From positions 2,043 through 11,228 of the forward strand of contig PLGA01000410.1 of NCBI GenBank assembly GCA_003139735.1: a DNA stretch of 9,186 nt. The letters are read 5' to 3'. A program made the translations under genes and the position numbers. Below the pieces are notes generated by a model. It ran no database searches and was not told the DNA's origin. It saw only the letters and a program-made list of their open reading frames with translations. Positions 1 to 6,646 of this stretch are shown here, piece after piece. Source of the stretch: Bryobacterales bacterium. GTDB taxonomy: Bacteria; Acidobacteriota; Terriglobia; Bryobacterales; Bryobacteraceae. Within the stretch, counting starts at the first letter, position 1; each line of letters opens with the position of its first letter.

Positions 1-935
1 TCCTTGCCGAGGGCGCTGATTTCCGCCGCGTTCTCGGCCAGCTTCTCCTGGCGCCACCCATAGGCCACCGCGCGCAGCAAGGCGATCAGAGTGGTCGGAG
101 TCGCCAGGATGATGTTCCGCTCCACCCCGAACTCGATCAGCGAGGGGTCGTTCTCCAGCGCCGCGCTGAAGAAGCACTCGCCCGGCAGAAACAGCACCGC
201 GAATTCCGGCGCGTGGTCGAACTGCTCCCAGTAGGATTTGCGCCCCAGCGCCGTCATGTGGGCGCGCACCTGGCGCGCGTGATCCCCCATGCGGGCGGTG
301 CGCGTCTGCTCGTCGGGCGCCTCCAGAGCTTCCAGGTACCCGCCCAGCGGCGTCTTGGCGTCCACCACGATGCTCTTGCCGCCCGGCAACCGCACCAGCA
401 TATCCGGGCGCAGTCGGCCGTCTTCCGACGTCACCGTGGTTTGCGTCTCGAAATCGCAGTGGTCCAGCATGCCGGCCATCTCCACCACCCGCCGCAACTG
501 AATCTCTCCCCAATGTCCGCGCACGCTCGGCGTGCGCAGCGCCGTTACCAGCTTCCCGGTCTCCGAGCGCAGTTGCGATTGCGTTTCGATCAGGCTTCGC
601 ACCTGCTCGCTGAGCGTGGCGTAAGCGCCCACGCGGGCCTTCTCCAGCTCCTGGATCTTGCCCGCCATCCCTTCGAGCGACGCACGCACCGGAGCCACCA
701 GCTCTCCGATGGCCTGCTGCCGCTTCTCCAGGTCGCCGCGCGCCGCCTCCTGCGTCTGCGCCAAAGAAGCGCGCGCCAGTTCGAGGAACGCCTGGTTATT
801 GCGCGCCAGGGCATCTGCGGACAACGCCTTGAACGCGTTCTCCGCGTCCTTCGCGCGCCGCCGCAGCAGCCACCATGCCAGCGCCAGCCCCGCCGCAAAA
901 CAGAGAACCGGAAGAATGTTCTGCATCGAAACCAT
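1..935 (-). CDS. rmuC: RmuC family protein (DNA recombination protein), C-terminus cut off by window edge
   Basis: The 311 visible residues form the N-terminal and central part of an RmuC protein, a putative nuclease-like factor that limits recombination at inverted repeats. In order there is a membrane anchor at about residues 7-24 ([18 protein letters not shown]), basic residues RRR just after it, a long charged coiled-coil region at about 28-130, then the RmuC domain. That domain starts near [20 protein letters not shown] (137-156) and contains [19 protein letters not shown] (176-194), which fits the restriction-endonuclease-like D...(E/D)xK core of the family. E. coli RmuC is about 475 residues, so roughly the last third lies outside the window. 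The chosen ATG is at 935. A second in-frame ATG at 926 is equally possible because neither has a clear Shine-Dalgarno. It lies 41 bp downstream of alaC on the same strand, so co-transcription is plausible but nothing suggests a shared function. Confidence 0.93.
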   Translation of the reverse strand, partial: MVSMQNILPVLCFAAGLALAWWLLRRRAKDAENAFKALSADALARNNQAFLELARASLAQTQEAARGDLEKRQQAIGELVAPVRASLEGMAGKIQELEKARVGAYATLSEQVRSLIETQSQLRSETGKLVTALRTPSVRGHWGEIQLRRVVEMAGMLDHCDFETQTTVTSEDGRLRPDMLVRLPGGKSIVVDAKTPLGGYLEALEAPDEQTRTARMGDHARQVRAHMTALGRKSYWEQFDHAPEFAVLFLPGECFFSAALENDPSLIEFGVERNIILATPTTLIALLRAVAYGWRQEKLAENAAEISALGK

Positions 936-976
936 TATCGCGCCAGTGGCGCAACTATTCGTGGCGCAGCGCCGTA

Positions 977-2161
977 TCAGCTCTTCAGAAACTGCCCAAT
1001 TGCTCGCGTGGCCTGCCGGATTCTCTGTTCGTTCTCCACCAGCGCGAAGCGTACGTATCCCTCGCCCAGAGGACCGAACCCGATTCCCGGCGAAACCGCG
1101 ACCAGGGCTTTGTCGAGCAGCAACTTCGAGAACTCGAGCGACCCGCCTTCACGAAACCGCTCCGGCAGCGGCGCCCAAAGGAACATGGTGCCGCGCGGCT
1201 TCTCCACGGGCCATCCGGCGCGGTGCAAACCGTGCGCCAGCACGTCCCGCCGCTTCTGGTAAATGGCTCGGATCTTGTGCGTCTCTTCCTGGCATTCCCG
1301 CAGCGCGATGATCGAGGCGATCTGAATCGGCTGGAACACGCCGTAGTCCAGGTAGCTCTTGATGCGCGCCAGCGCCGCGATCATCTTCCGGTTGCCCAGG
1401 CAGAACCCCACGCGCCACCCCGCCATGTTGTAGCTCTTGGACATGGAGAAGATCTCCACCGCCACCTCTTTCGCGCCCTCCACCTGCAGGATGCTGGGAG
1501 GCGTGTAGCCGTCAAAGCCCAGGTCGGCGTAGGCGAAATCGTGCACAATCAGCGTGCCGTGCTCGCGCGCCAGCCGCACAATCTCGCGCATGAAATCCAG
1601 GTCCACGCAGGTGGTGGTTGGGTTGTGCGGAAAGGAGATCAGCAGCAGCTTCGGCTTGGGCGAAGCCGATCGGTAGACGTCCTCCAGCCGGTTGAGAAAC
1701 GTGTCTGCGTCCGGCATGGGAAGCATGCAGGCATTGCCTTCCGCCATGATGACGCCATACTGGTGAATCGGGTACGCGGGATTCGGCGACACCACCGTAT
1801 CGCCCGGTCCCACGGTGGCGAACAGCAGGTGCGCCAGCGCGTCCTTGGCGCCGATGGTGACGATGGCCTCCGTATCGGGGTCGATCTCCACGCCGTAATT
1901 CGCCTGGTAGCGTTTCGCGATTTCCTCCCGCAGCTTGGGAATGCCGCGCGATTGCGAATACCGGTGATTGCGCGCGTTGCGGGCCGCTTCCACTAGCTTG
2001 CTCACCACCACCCGCGGCGTGGCCCCATCGGGATTCCCCATCCCCAGGTCGATGATGTCGATCTGCGCCGCCCGCGCCTTTGCCCGCATCTCGTTGATCA
2101 CGGCGAACACGTAGGGCGGCAGCTTCTGGATGCGATAGAAATCCTGCGAGGTTTCCAACAT
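977..2161 (-). CDS. alaC: Pyridoxal-phosphate aminotransferase, AlaC-like (glutamate-pyruvate/alanine transaminase)
   Basis: This is a complete 394-residue class I/II (fold type I) PLP aminotransferase. It resembles E. coli AlaC (YfdZ) closely along its whole length, with shared stretches such as [15 protein letters not shown] (35-49), [11 protein letters not shown] (68-78), [10 protein letters not shown] (98-107), [15 protein letters not shown] (239-253) and VSPGIGFG (356-363). K242 in SMSKSYN is the expected PLP Schiff-base lysine. N180 (FPHNPT), D208 and Y211 (HDFAYAD) are the usual cofactor contacts, and R371 (YVRFALVEN) is the substrate-carboxylate arginine. The expected reaction is reversible amino transfer between alanine and 2-oxoglutarate in the cytoplasm. 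LL-diaminopimelate aminotransferases belong to the same superfamily and cannot be wholly excluded. The ATG at 2161 is preceded by a modest AGGGAA ribosome-binding sequence about 7 bases upstream. A repeat-bearing gap lies upstream and rmuC follows. Confidence 0.9.
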   Translation of the reverse strand: MLETSQDFYRIQKLPPYVFAVINEMRAKARAAQIDIIDLGMGNPDGATPRVVVSKLVEAARNARNHRYSQSRGIPKLREEIAKRYQANYGVEIDPDTEAIVTIGAKDALAHLLFATVGPGDTVVSPNPAYPIHQYGVIMAEGNACMLPMPDADTFLNRLEDVYRSASPKPKLLLISFPHNPTTTCVDLDFMREIVRLAREHGTLIVHDFAYADLGFDGYTPPSILQVEGAKEVAVEIFSMSKSYNMAGWRVGFCLGNRKMIAALARIKSYLDYGVFQPIQIASIIALRECQEETHKIRAIYQKRRDVLAHGLHRAGWPVEKPRGTMFLWAPLPERFREGGSLEFSKLLLDKALVAVSPGIGFGPLGEGYVRFALVENEQRIRQATRAIGQFLKS

Positions 2162-2379
2162 GGCTATTTCCCTATTCTATCCCCAGTGGGGCGGGCCCCC
2201 TGCTCCTGCCTTCTTCATGCCGAGCCGCGAACGTCAGAGAGCGGTTTACGAACCTTCTTCATGCCGAGCCGCGAACGTCAGAGAGCGGTTTACGAACCGA
2301 AGTTCAAGATCCCGGTTACAGTCGCTGAAATGCCCGAAATGTCGCCTCGCGAGCGATGGATGGCTGTTCTCGAAGGCCG
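2162..2379. other. Intergenic region between the CBM9-like gene and alaC
   Basis: This 218-bp gap lies between two minus-strand genes. It holds the 44-bp tandem duplication annotated separately, an ATTCTA (minus-strand TAGAAT, -10-like) at 2174-2179 with no matching -35 element that I can find, and a short CCCC-AGT-GGGG hairpin at 2181-2191. I see no hairpin followed by a T-run that would make a convincing terminator for the CBM9-like gene. Short open frames here translate the repeat and look non-coding. Confidence 0.6.
2209..2298. repeat. Perfect tandem duplication of a 44-bp unit (two copies plus 2 bp), with hairpin potential
   Basis: Copy 1 is 2209-2252 and copy 2 is 2253-2296. They are identical base for base, and the first two bases of a third unit follow at 2297-2298. 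Each unit starts CCTTCTTCATGCCGAGCC. Inside each copy, GAGCCGC pairs imperfectly with GCGGTTT (7 bp including two G-T wobbles, 12-base loop). There is also a compact hairpin GGTT-TACG-AACC, which extends to 5 bp (CGGTT/AACCG, 2286-2299) in copy 2. The unit lies about 80 bp past the CBM9-like stop and just upstream of alaC. It looks like a dispersed intergenic hairpin element that has duplicated, although only a genome search can show dispersal. Confidence 0.9.
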
Positions 2380-3255
2380 TTACTTCACCACCTGCTCGGA
2401 AAATGTCACGTACGGGAAGACTTCGGGAATGTGCGAATCGTAGTGCCCGTGACGGTTCCACGTCCAACCCGCGCACGGGTCGAGCGCCTCGCCTCCGCGG
2501 CCGGTCTTCTCGAAGCGGGAGCAGTCGATCCGCCACACGTCGCCGTGCCTGGGCGGCAGTGGTCGCCCGTCGGCCAGGAGCGCCATGCCCTTCCACGGGA
2601 AGGCCAACTCGGCGGTCCAGCCGCGGTCGGTGTGGTCACGCCGGTTGACCACGCCGTCCACATGCACTGCCGTGCGCAGACCGGGGAAATCCCAGTCCAG
2701 GAAGCCCCACCGCTCGCCGCGAGGGTGGACATGCCCGCCCACGCCATCGAGGACCAGGGTGCGCTGCGTGGCCGGGTCGAATTCCGGCCTGCCGTAATAG
2801 GGCGAGCCGGGTTTCAAAGCGTCTTTCCAGACCCAGAACACTTCGTAGACGGTGTTGAGAGCGTTGACCTCGAACTCATAGTAGGCATCCCGGCCGCCGC
2901 CGATGAAGACTTCCAGATCGTTCTCTTCCCAGATGCGCGAATCGCGCTCCCTCAACGTGCCCCAGACATCCGTCTCCTCCGCCCTGAAGCCGAAATAAAG
3001 GTAGTCATCGTCCCATAATAGGGTTACCCGCGTGTCGAACCACGCCGGTTCGCCGGTGACGGTATCGACGAACGGCGTCGAGGCGGGCGCAAGCTGCCAG
3101 GAAGGCTCGTCGAGTTTGCCATCCACCACGATTGGCCCGGCCGTCCGGTAGCAGGTATAACGGGCTGGCTCAAGCCGGTATTGCCCAAGCGGATTATAAG
3201 CCGGATCGCTCACCACAGTGTCCCGAAGCCCTAAACCGGCGCGTCCGGGCTCCAC
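2380..3255 (-). CDS. Carbohydrate-binding family 9 (CBM9)-like protein
   Basis: The 291-residue protein has the layout of CBM9_1-type (carbohydrate-binding family 9-like) domains. It starts with YTCYRTAGPIVVDGKLDEPSW (33-53), in which the DGxLDEPxW signature opens the fold. RVTLLWDDDYLYFGFRAEE (76-94), NDLEVFIGGG (112-121), YYEFEVNALNTVYEVFW (125-141) and the end WRIDCSRFEK...IPEVFPYVTFS (241-286) follow. The fold is a beta-sandwich that binds sugar in xylanase CBM9 modules, and binding rather than catalysis is the default expectation. No signal peptide is visible. The start is GTG at 3255, supported by GAGGAA (plus-strand positions 3263-3268) 7 bases upstream. In-frame GTGs at 3216 and 3213 are alternatives that would remove the 25-bp overlap with the upstream oxidoreductase gene. 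The overlap argues for translational coupling and a shared role in the adjacent glycan locus. The ligand is unknown. Confidence 0.85.
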   Translation of the reverse strand: MEPGRAGLGLRDTVVSDPAYNPLGQYRLEPARYTCYRTAGPIVVDGKLDEPSWQLAPASTPFVDTVTGEPAWFDTRVTLLWDDDYLYFGFRAEETDVWGTLRERDSRIWEENDLEVFIGGGRDAYYEFEVNALNTVYEVFWVWKDALKPGSPYYGRPEFDPATQRTLVLDGVGGHVHPRGERWGFLDWDFPGLRTAVHVDGVVNRRDHTDRGWTAELAFPWKGMALLADGRPLPPRHGDVWRIDCSRFEKTGRGGEALDPCAGWTWNRHGHYDSHIPEVFPYVTFSEQVVK

Positions 3256-4436
3256 ACCCCGCTTCCTCGCATCGCGATATTGGCGATATGCCCGGCTCGC
3301 GCGGCGGCCACTCCGACCTCCACCGGCGCGTTAGGCGTGCCGCGGGAGCGAACGCAGTCCAGGAAATTCTGAACGTGGTCGATCAATCCGTCGCGGGACG
3401 ATTTGCCCTTGGCAGCCGCGGGCGGCGGCTGAAACGCTTCCGAGTAATTGGGGATCTCGTTGTAGACCTCGTACCCCTGGCGGTGCAAGCGCAGGGCGCC
3501 TTTCGTGCCGCGAAACATGAGCCCGCCGCCCTCGATGTACCCCAGTAGCGCGCAGTCGAACTCCACCACCGCCGCGGGGTAGGAGAGCGCCGCGCTCATG
3601 GTATCCGGCGTCTGACGCTGTTGCAGCAAAGCCTTGACTCCCGTGGCCGTGGCGCGTGTGGGCATATCCACGCCCATGTACCATTGGGCGACGTCCACCC
3701 AGTGCACGAACAGGTCCGTCATGGCGCCGCCGCCGAAATCCCAGTACCAGCGCCAGTTGGCGAAAGTATCGGCGTCGAATGGCCGGTCCGTGGCAGGGCC
3801 GAGAAATCTCTTCCAGTCGAGTCTTGCCGTGTCGATGTTGGGGACGCGGCCTCCGGTGTTGTGATTCTGATACCAGTAGGTGCGGATCAGCGTGACTTGT
3901 CCCAGCACGCCGGCGTCGATCACATCTTTCTTCACGGCGAGGTAGTGTTCCCAACTGCGCTGCTGCAATCCAACCTGGACTACGCGGTTCGATCCGCGCA
4001 CAGCCGCAAGTAGGGGCGCCCCTTCGGCGGGCGTGTGCGTGACGGGCTTCTCACAATAAACGTCCTTGCCGGCGCCCACCGCGTCGATGGCGATGCGGAC
4101 GTGCCAGTGATCGGGTGTGGCGATCGTGACGGCATCGACGTCCTTGCGGTCGAGGATCTCGCGATAGTCCACATGCTCGGTGGCATCGGCGGCCGCTCTC
4201 GCTTTGGCCCTCAAGCGGCGCGGTTCGTAGACATCGCAGACAGCGACCACCTGGTTGCCCGGGTTTTTCTGGAGGGCGTCGGACAGGGCATCCCAGCGTC
4301 CGCCGTTGCCGATGGCGCCGATGCGAATCACATCGTTTGCGCCGAAGATGCGGTTATAAGATGCCGCTGTGGCGATCGCTCCGCCAATGAAGCGGCGGCG
4401 GTTGGGGTTTGGAGAAACTGGCGTCGTCGATGACAT
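3231..4436 (-). CDS. Gfo/Idh/MocA family oxidoreductase with Tat-type signal
   Basis: This is a 401-residue NAD(P)-dependent sugar/polyol-type oxidoreductase. An N-terminal twin-arginine motif, NRRRFIGGAIATAA (12-25), is followed by the dinucleotide-binding segment IRIGAIGNGGR (about 37-47), VVAVCDVYEPRR (63-74), ATPDHWHVRIAIDA (106-119) and the family CEKPVTH motif (E129-K130-P131, K130 being the usual catalytic lysine). The C-terminal domain contains GGGAMTDLFVHWVDVAQW (235-252) with D241, H245 and D248, the usual active-site cluster. The ATG at 4436 is chosen over an upstream in-frame start at 4520. It has a strong AGGAG (plus-strand 4444-4448) 7 bases away and places the Tat motif properly. 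Export across the membrane with bound cofactor is predicted. Substrate is not decidable from sequence. The gene is divergent from the fucosidase and overlaps the CBM9-like gene, suggesting a role in sugar processing. Confidence 0.93.
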   Translation of the reverse strand: MSSTTPVSPNPNRRRFIGGAIATAASYNRIFGANDVIRIGAIGNGGRWDALSDALQKNPGNQVVAVCDVYEPRRLRAKARAAADATEHVDYREILDRKDVDAVTIATPDHWHVRIAIDAVGAGKDVYCEKPVTHTPAEGAPLLAAVRGSNRVVQVGLQQRSWEHYLAVKKDVIDAGVLGQVTLIRTYWYQNHNTGGRVPNIDTARLDWKRFLGPATDRPFDADTFANWRWYWDFGGGAMTDLFVHWVDVAQWYMGVDMPTRATATGVKALLQQRQTPDTMSAALSYPAAVVEFDCALLGYIEGGGLMFRGTKGALRLHRQGYEVYNEIPNYSEAFQPPPAAAKGKSSRDGLIDHVQNFLDCVRSRGTPNAPVEVGVAAARAGHIANIAMRGSGVWSPDAPV

Positions 4437-4450
4437 GAGTGCGCTCCTGC

Positions 4451-4478
4451 GCGGGCCGGCATTCGGACTTTGGCCCGC
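4451..4478. repeat. Inverted repeat in the divergent region, candidate operator
   Basis: GCGGGCC (4451-4457) and GGCCCGC (4472-4478) are perfect 7-bp inverted arms separated by 14 bases. The site lies between the minus-strand TTAAAAT and the oxidoreductase AGGAG, so a protein bound here could block that transcript. In RNA it could instead fold just ahead of the ribosome-binding site. In GC-rich DNA such a repeat can occur by chance, and no regulator gene is adjacent. Confidence 0.4.
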
Positions 4479-4545
4479 AAGAATTGATTTTAAGCCGAAA
4501 TCTCCTTCGCGTGGGAGCATGTCCCTGCCGATCGGGATTAGAATG

Positions 4546-4550
4546 AGGAG
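4546..4550 (+). promoter_or_regulatory. Ribosome-binding site of the fucosidase gene
   Basis: AGGAG within GAGGAG lies 4 bases before the ATG at 4555. It fixes this ATG, with its signal peptide directly after, against in-frame upstream starts at 4369 and 4519 that would overlap the divergent gene or add a non-signal-like extension. Confidence 0.8.
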
Positions 4551-4554
4551 CGAT

Positions 4555-6027
4555 ATGCGAAGTCCGATATGCCTCGTTCTTTCTCTGCTCGCGGCGGCTG
4601 CTTTGCCTGCGCAGACCTATCAGCCCAATTGGGATTCGCTTGACAAGCGTCCTACCCCGGCCTGGTTCTCGGACGCCAAGTTTGGCATCTTCATCCATTG
4701 GGGCGTCTACTCGGTTGCTTCTTATGCGCCGGTTCTGCCGGGCAGGCTGGCCTACGCGGAATGGTATTGGCACGCCATCACGGAAGGGAAGAAGCCCAAC
4801 GCGAATCCGGTGGACGCGGGTTCCTGGGAATATCACAAGCGGGTGTTCGGCCCCGACTTTTCCTACCAGGACATGGCGCCGATGTTCCGCGCCGAATTGT
4901 TCGACCCGGATCATTGGGCCGACGTCTTCCAGCGCTCCGGCGCGCGGTATGTGGCGAGCACCTCGAAGCACCACGAGGGCTTTGCGCTCTGGCCCAGCGC
5001 CGAGGCGTCGAAAACCTGGGGGCGGCCATGGAACGCGGTGGACATCGGCCCCAAGCGGGACCTGCTCGGAGACCTGACGAACGCGGTGCGCGCGAAGGGC
5101 TTGAAGATGGGCATCTACTACTCGCTCTACGAGTGGTACAACCCGCTCTACCTCGCCGACAAGAAGCGCTATGTGGCCGAGCACATGATGCCGCAGTTCA
5201 AGGACGTGGTGACGCGCTACAAGCCGTCGATTATTTTCGGCGATGGCGAATGGGATTTGACGTCGGCCGAATGGCGCACCCCGGAGTTGCTGGCGTGGCT
5301 CTTCAACGATTCGCCCGCCAAGGACGACGTGGTGGTGAACGACCGATGGGGAAAAGACACGCGCCACAAGCACGGGGGCTACTGGACCACCGAGTACACG
5401 CCGGGGATGACCGGCACGGACCACCCGTGGGAGGAAAGCCGCGGGATGGGTTTTTCCTATGGCTATAACCGCGCCGAACGGATCGGCGATTACCACACGG
5501 GCAGGGAACTGGTGATCCTCCTGGTGGACCTGGTAAGCCGGGGCGGGAACCTGCTGCTCGATATCGGCCCGGCGGCGGACGGGACGATTCCAGTGGTGAT
5601 GGAGGAGCGGCTATTGCAAATCGGGGCGTGGCTGAAAGTGAACGGTGAAGCGATCTACGGCGCAAAGCCCTTGAAGGTCACTCGTCAATGGAGCGCCGGG
5701 GAGGTCCCCAAGATGGACTACAACCAGGAGTTCAACAGCACGTACGATGTAACCAGGCTGACGGAAAAGCCGGCGCCGGGCAAGGCCGGCATCGAGGCGT
5801 TTTTCACCTCGAAAGGCGCGAGCGTCTACGTGATTCTGCCGCGCTGGCCGGGGAGACGATTCACGGTGAAAGAGTTCGACGGAACGGGCTTGAAGGCGGC
5901 GACTCTGCTGGGTACGGCCGCGCCCCTGCGATTCCAATCGCAAGGAAAAGGGCTGACCGTCGATCTGCCGGAGATCCCCGAGGAGCTAATGGCTCAGCCG
6001 GCATGGGTGATCAAACTGACCAAATGA
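4555..6027 (+). CDS. Exported alpha-L-fucosidase, glycoside hydrolase family 29
   Basis: This 490-residue retaining glycosidase is expected to release terminal alpha-L-fucose from glycans. A signal peptide (MRSPICLVLSLLAAAALPAQ, likely cleaved near residues 19-20) sends it to the periplasm or outside. The GH29 barrel spans about 22-370: WFSDAKFGIFIHWGVYS (37-53), ARYVASTSKHHEGFALWPS (130-148) with the sugar-binding H139-H140 pair, LKMGIYYSLYEW (183-194), and KPSIIFGDGEWD (223-234), where D230 is the predicted nucleophile. The acid/base glutamate is less certain. PWEESRGMGFSYGYNR (291-306) offers E293/E294, 63-64 residues after D230 and near the spacing I recall for human FUCA1. GGNLLLDIGPAADG (330-343) closes the barrel. 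Residues about 371-490 form the C-terminal beta-sandwich typical of GH29. Length is normal. It is divergent from the Tat oxidoreductase gene and, by position, part of the same glycan locus. Substrate linkage is not decidable. Confidence 0.95.
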   Translation: MRSPICLVLSLLAAAALPAQTYQPNWDSLDKRPTPAWFSDAKFGIFIHWGVYSVASYAPVLPGRLAYAEWYWHAITEGKKPNANPVDAGSWEYHKRVFGPDFSYQDMAPMFRAELFDPDHWADVFQRSGARYVASTSKHHEGFALWPSAEASKTWGRPWNAVDIGPKRDLLGDLTNAVRAKGLKMGIYYSLYEWYNPLYLADKKRYVAEHMMPQFKDVVTRYKPSIIFGDGEWDLTSAEWRTPELLAWLFNDSPAKDDVVVNDRWGKDTRHKHGGYWTTEYTPGMTGTDHPWEESRGMGFSYGYNRAERIGDYHTGRELVILLVDLVSRGGNLLLDIGPAADGTIPVVMEERLLQIGAWLKVNGEAIYGAKPLKVTRQWSAGEVPKMDYNQEFNSTYDVTRLTEKPAPGKAGIEAFFTSKGASVYVILPRWPGRRFTVKEFDGTGLKAATLLGTAAPLRFQSQGKGLTVDLPEIPEELMAQPAWVIKLTK

Positions 6028-6075
6028 CAGCTCCGGCCCGCGGCCGCGCCTGAATGATGCTACAAGAAACCCTTC

Positions 6076-6081
6076 AGGAGG
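6076..6081 (+). promoter_or_regulatory. Ribosome-binding site of the M16 peptidase gene
   Basis: AGGAGG, a full Shine-Dalgarno match, lies 4 bases before the ATG at 6086. The start signals of this broken gene are therefore intact. The 58-bp gap after the fucosidase stop shows no clear terminator or promoter. Confidence 0.8.
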
Positions 6082-6085
6082 ATTC

Positions 6086-6646
6086 ATGAAACTGTCCGTC
6101 GCCGCGGCGCTGGTTGCGGCCGGCCTTGTCTTGGCCCAGGCTCCCTCGGCCATTCCCAAGGTTGCATTCACCGATACGACGCTCGACAACGGACTCCGCG
6201 TCATCATTTCCGAGGACCATTACGCGCCGGTCTACGCCATCGCGGTCGCTTACAAAGTCGGGTCGCGCGACGAGCGCAAGGGGCGCACGGGGTTCGCGCA
6301 CCTCTTCGAACACATGATGTTCAAAGGCTCGGAGAACGTCGGCGTGGGCGAGTTGGATTTCCTCATCGACACCAACGGCGGCACTTCCAATGGCGCCACC
6401 AACACCGACCGCACATCGTACTACGAGACCATGCCTAAGAACCAGGTCGACCTCGGTCTGTTCCTGGAGGCTGACCGAATGCATGCGCTGGCGCTCACCG
6501 AGGAGAACCTGGAGAACCAGCGCCAGGCCGTGAAGGAGGAGCGCCGGCAGAGCGTCGATAACCAGGCGTACGGCGCGACCTCGGAGAAGATCGAGGAGCT
6601 GATCTACGATAACTTCGCCTCCCCGATTACATCGCCTGCATGGTGA
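6086..6646 (+). CDS. M16 family zinc peptidase, N-terminal fragment with intact HxxEH site
   Basis: This 186-residue fragment belongs to a family whose single-module proteins are about 430-480 residues. It starts with a signal peptide (MKLSVAAALVAAGLVLAQA), so the ancestor was periplasmic or secreted. TTLDNGLRVIISEDH (31-45) is the usual M16 opening. TGFAHLFEHMMFKGSE (68-83) holds the inverted zinc motif H72-x-x-E75-H76. The third zinc ligand is expected about 76 residues later and is E151 or E152 in AVKEERRQ. NGATNTDRTSYYET (102-115) is also family-typical. After DNFA (175-178) the family sequence stops and the last residues SPITSPAW are out-of-frame readthrough. The catalytic ligands survive, but the domain is incomplete and lacks the partner domain needed to enclose substrate. 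Translation is possible from a strong ribosome-binding site, but activity is doubtful. Confidence 0.85.
   Translation: MKLSVAAALVAAGLVLAQAPSAIPKVAFTDTTLDNGLRVIISEDHYAPVYAIAVAYKVGSRDERKGRTGFAHLFEHMMFKGSENVGVGELDFLIDTNGGTSNGATNTDRTSYYETMPKNQVDLGLFLEADRMHALALTEENLENQRQAVKEERRQSVDNQAYGATSEKIEELIYDNFASPITSPAW

Larger units (their letters stand above)
4437..4554. promoter_or_regulatory. Divergent intergenic region between oxidoreductase and fucosidase genes
   Basis: These 118 bp must carry the start signals for both directions unless either gene is read from farther away. On the minus strand a TTAAAAT (-10-like, plus-strand 4487-4493) sits about 50 bp before the oxidoreductase ATG. On the plus strand TAGAAT (4539-4544) lies directly before the fucosidase ribosome-binding site, which would leave almost no leader. 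No well-spaced -35/-10 pair is visible in either direction, so promoter positions are weakly supported. An inverted repeat, listed separately, lies inside. Confidence 0.4.

Noticed and set aside
213..1996. Long plus-strand open frames (349 and 373 codons) opposite rmuC and alaC
   Set aside because: Both are antisense to well-recognised genes, cross the gene boundary, and encode low-complexity His/Arg/Gln-rich sequence. They are shadows.
2209..2298. Possible CRISPR array
   Set aside because: The two 44-bp copies are directly adjacent with no spacer between them, and no cas gene is present. It is a tandem duplication.
2160..2648. Short open frames through the 44-bp repeat
   Set aside because: They read the duplicated non-coding unit and then run antisense to the CBM9-like gene. 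No ribosome-binding site and no family resemblance.
4354..5496. Long minus-strand open frame (380 codons) opposite the fucosidase gene
   Set aside because: It is antisense to a clear GH29 gene. Its translation is rich in Arg/Gly/Pro with no family features, as expected of a GC-rich shadow frame.
6613..6646. Programmed -1 frameshift in the M16 gene at the CCCC run (6621-6624)
   Set aside because: The two frames are offset by -1, but a large part of the M16 protein is missing at the junction. Slippage would not restore a normal product.
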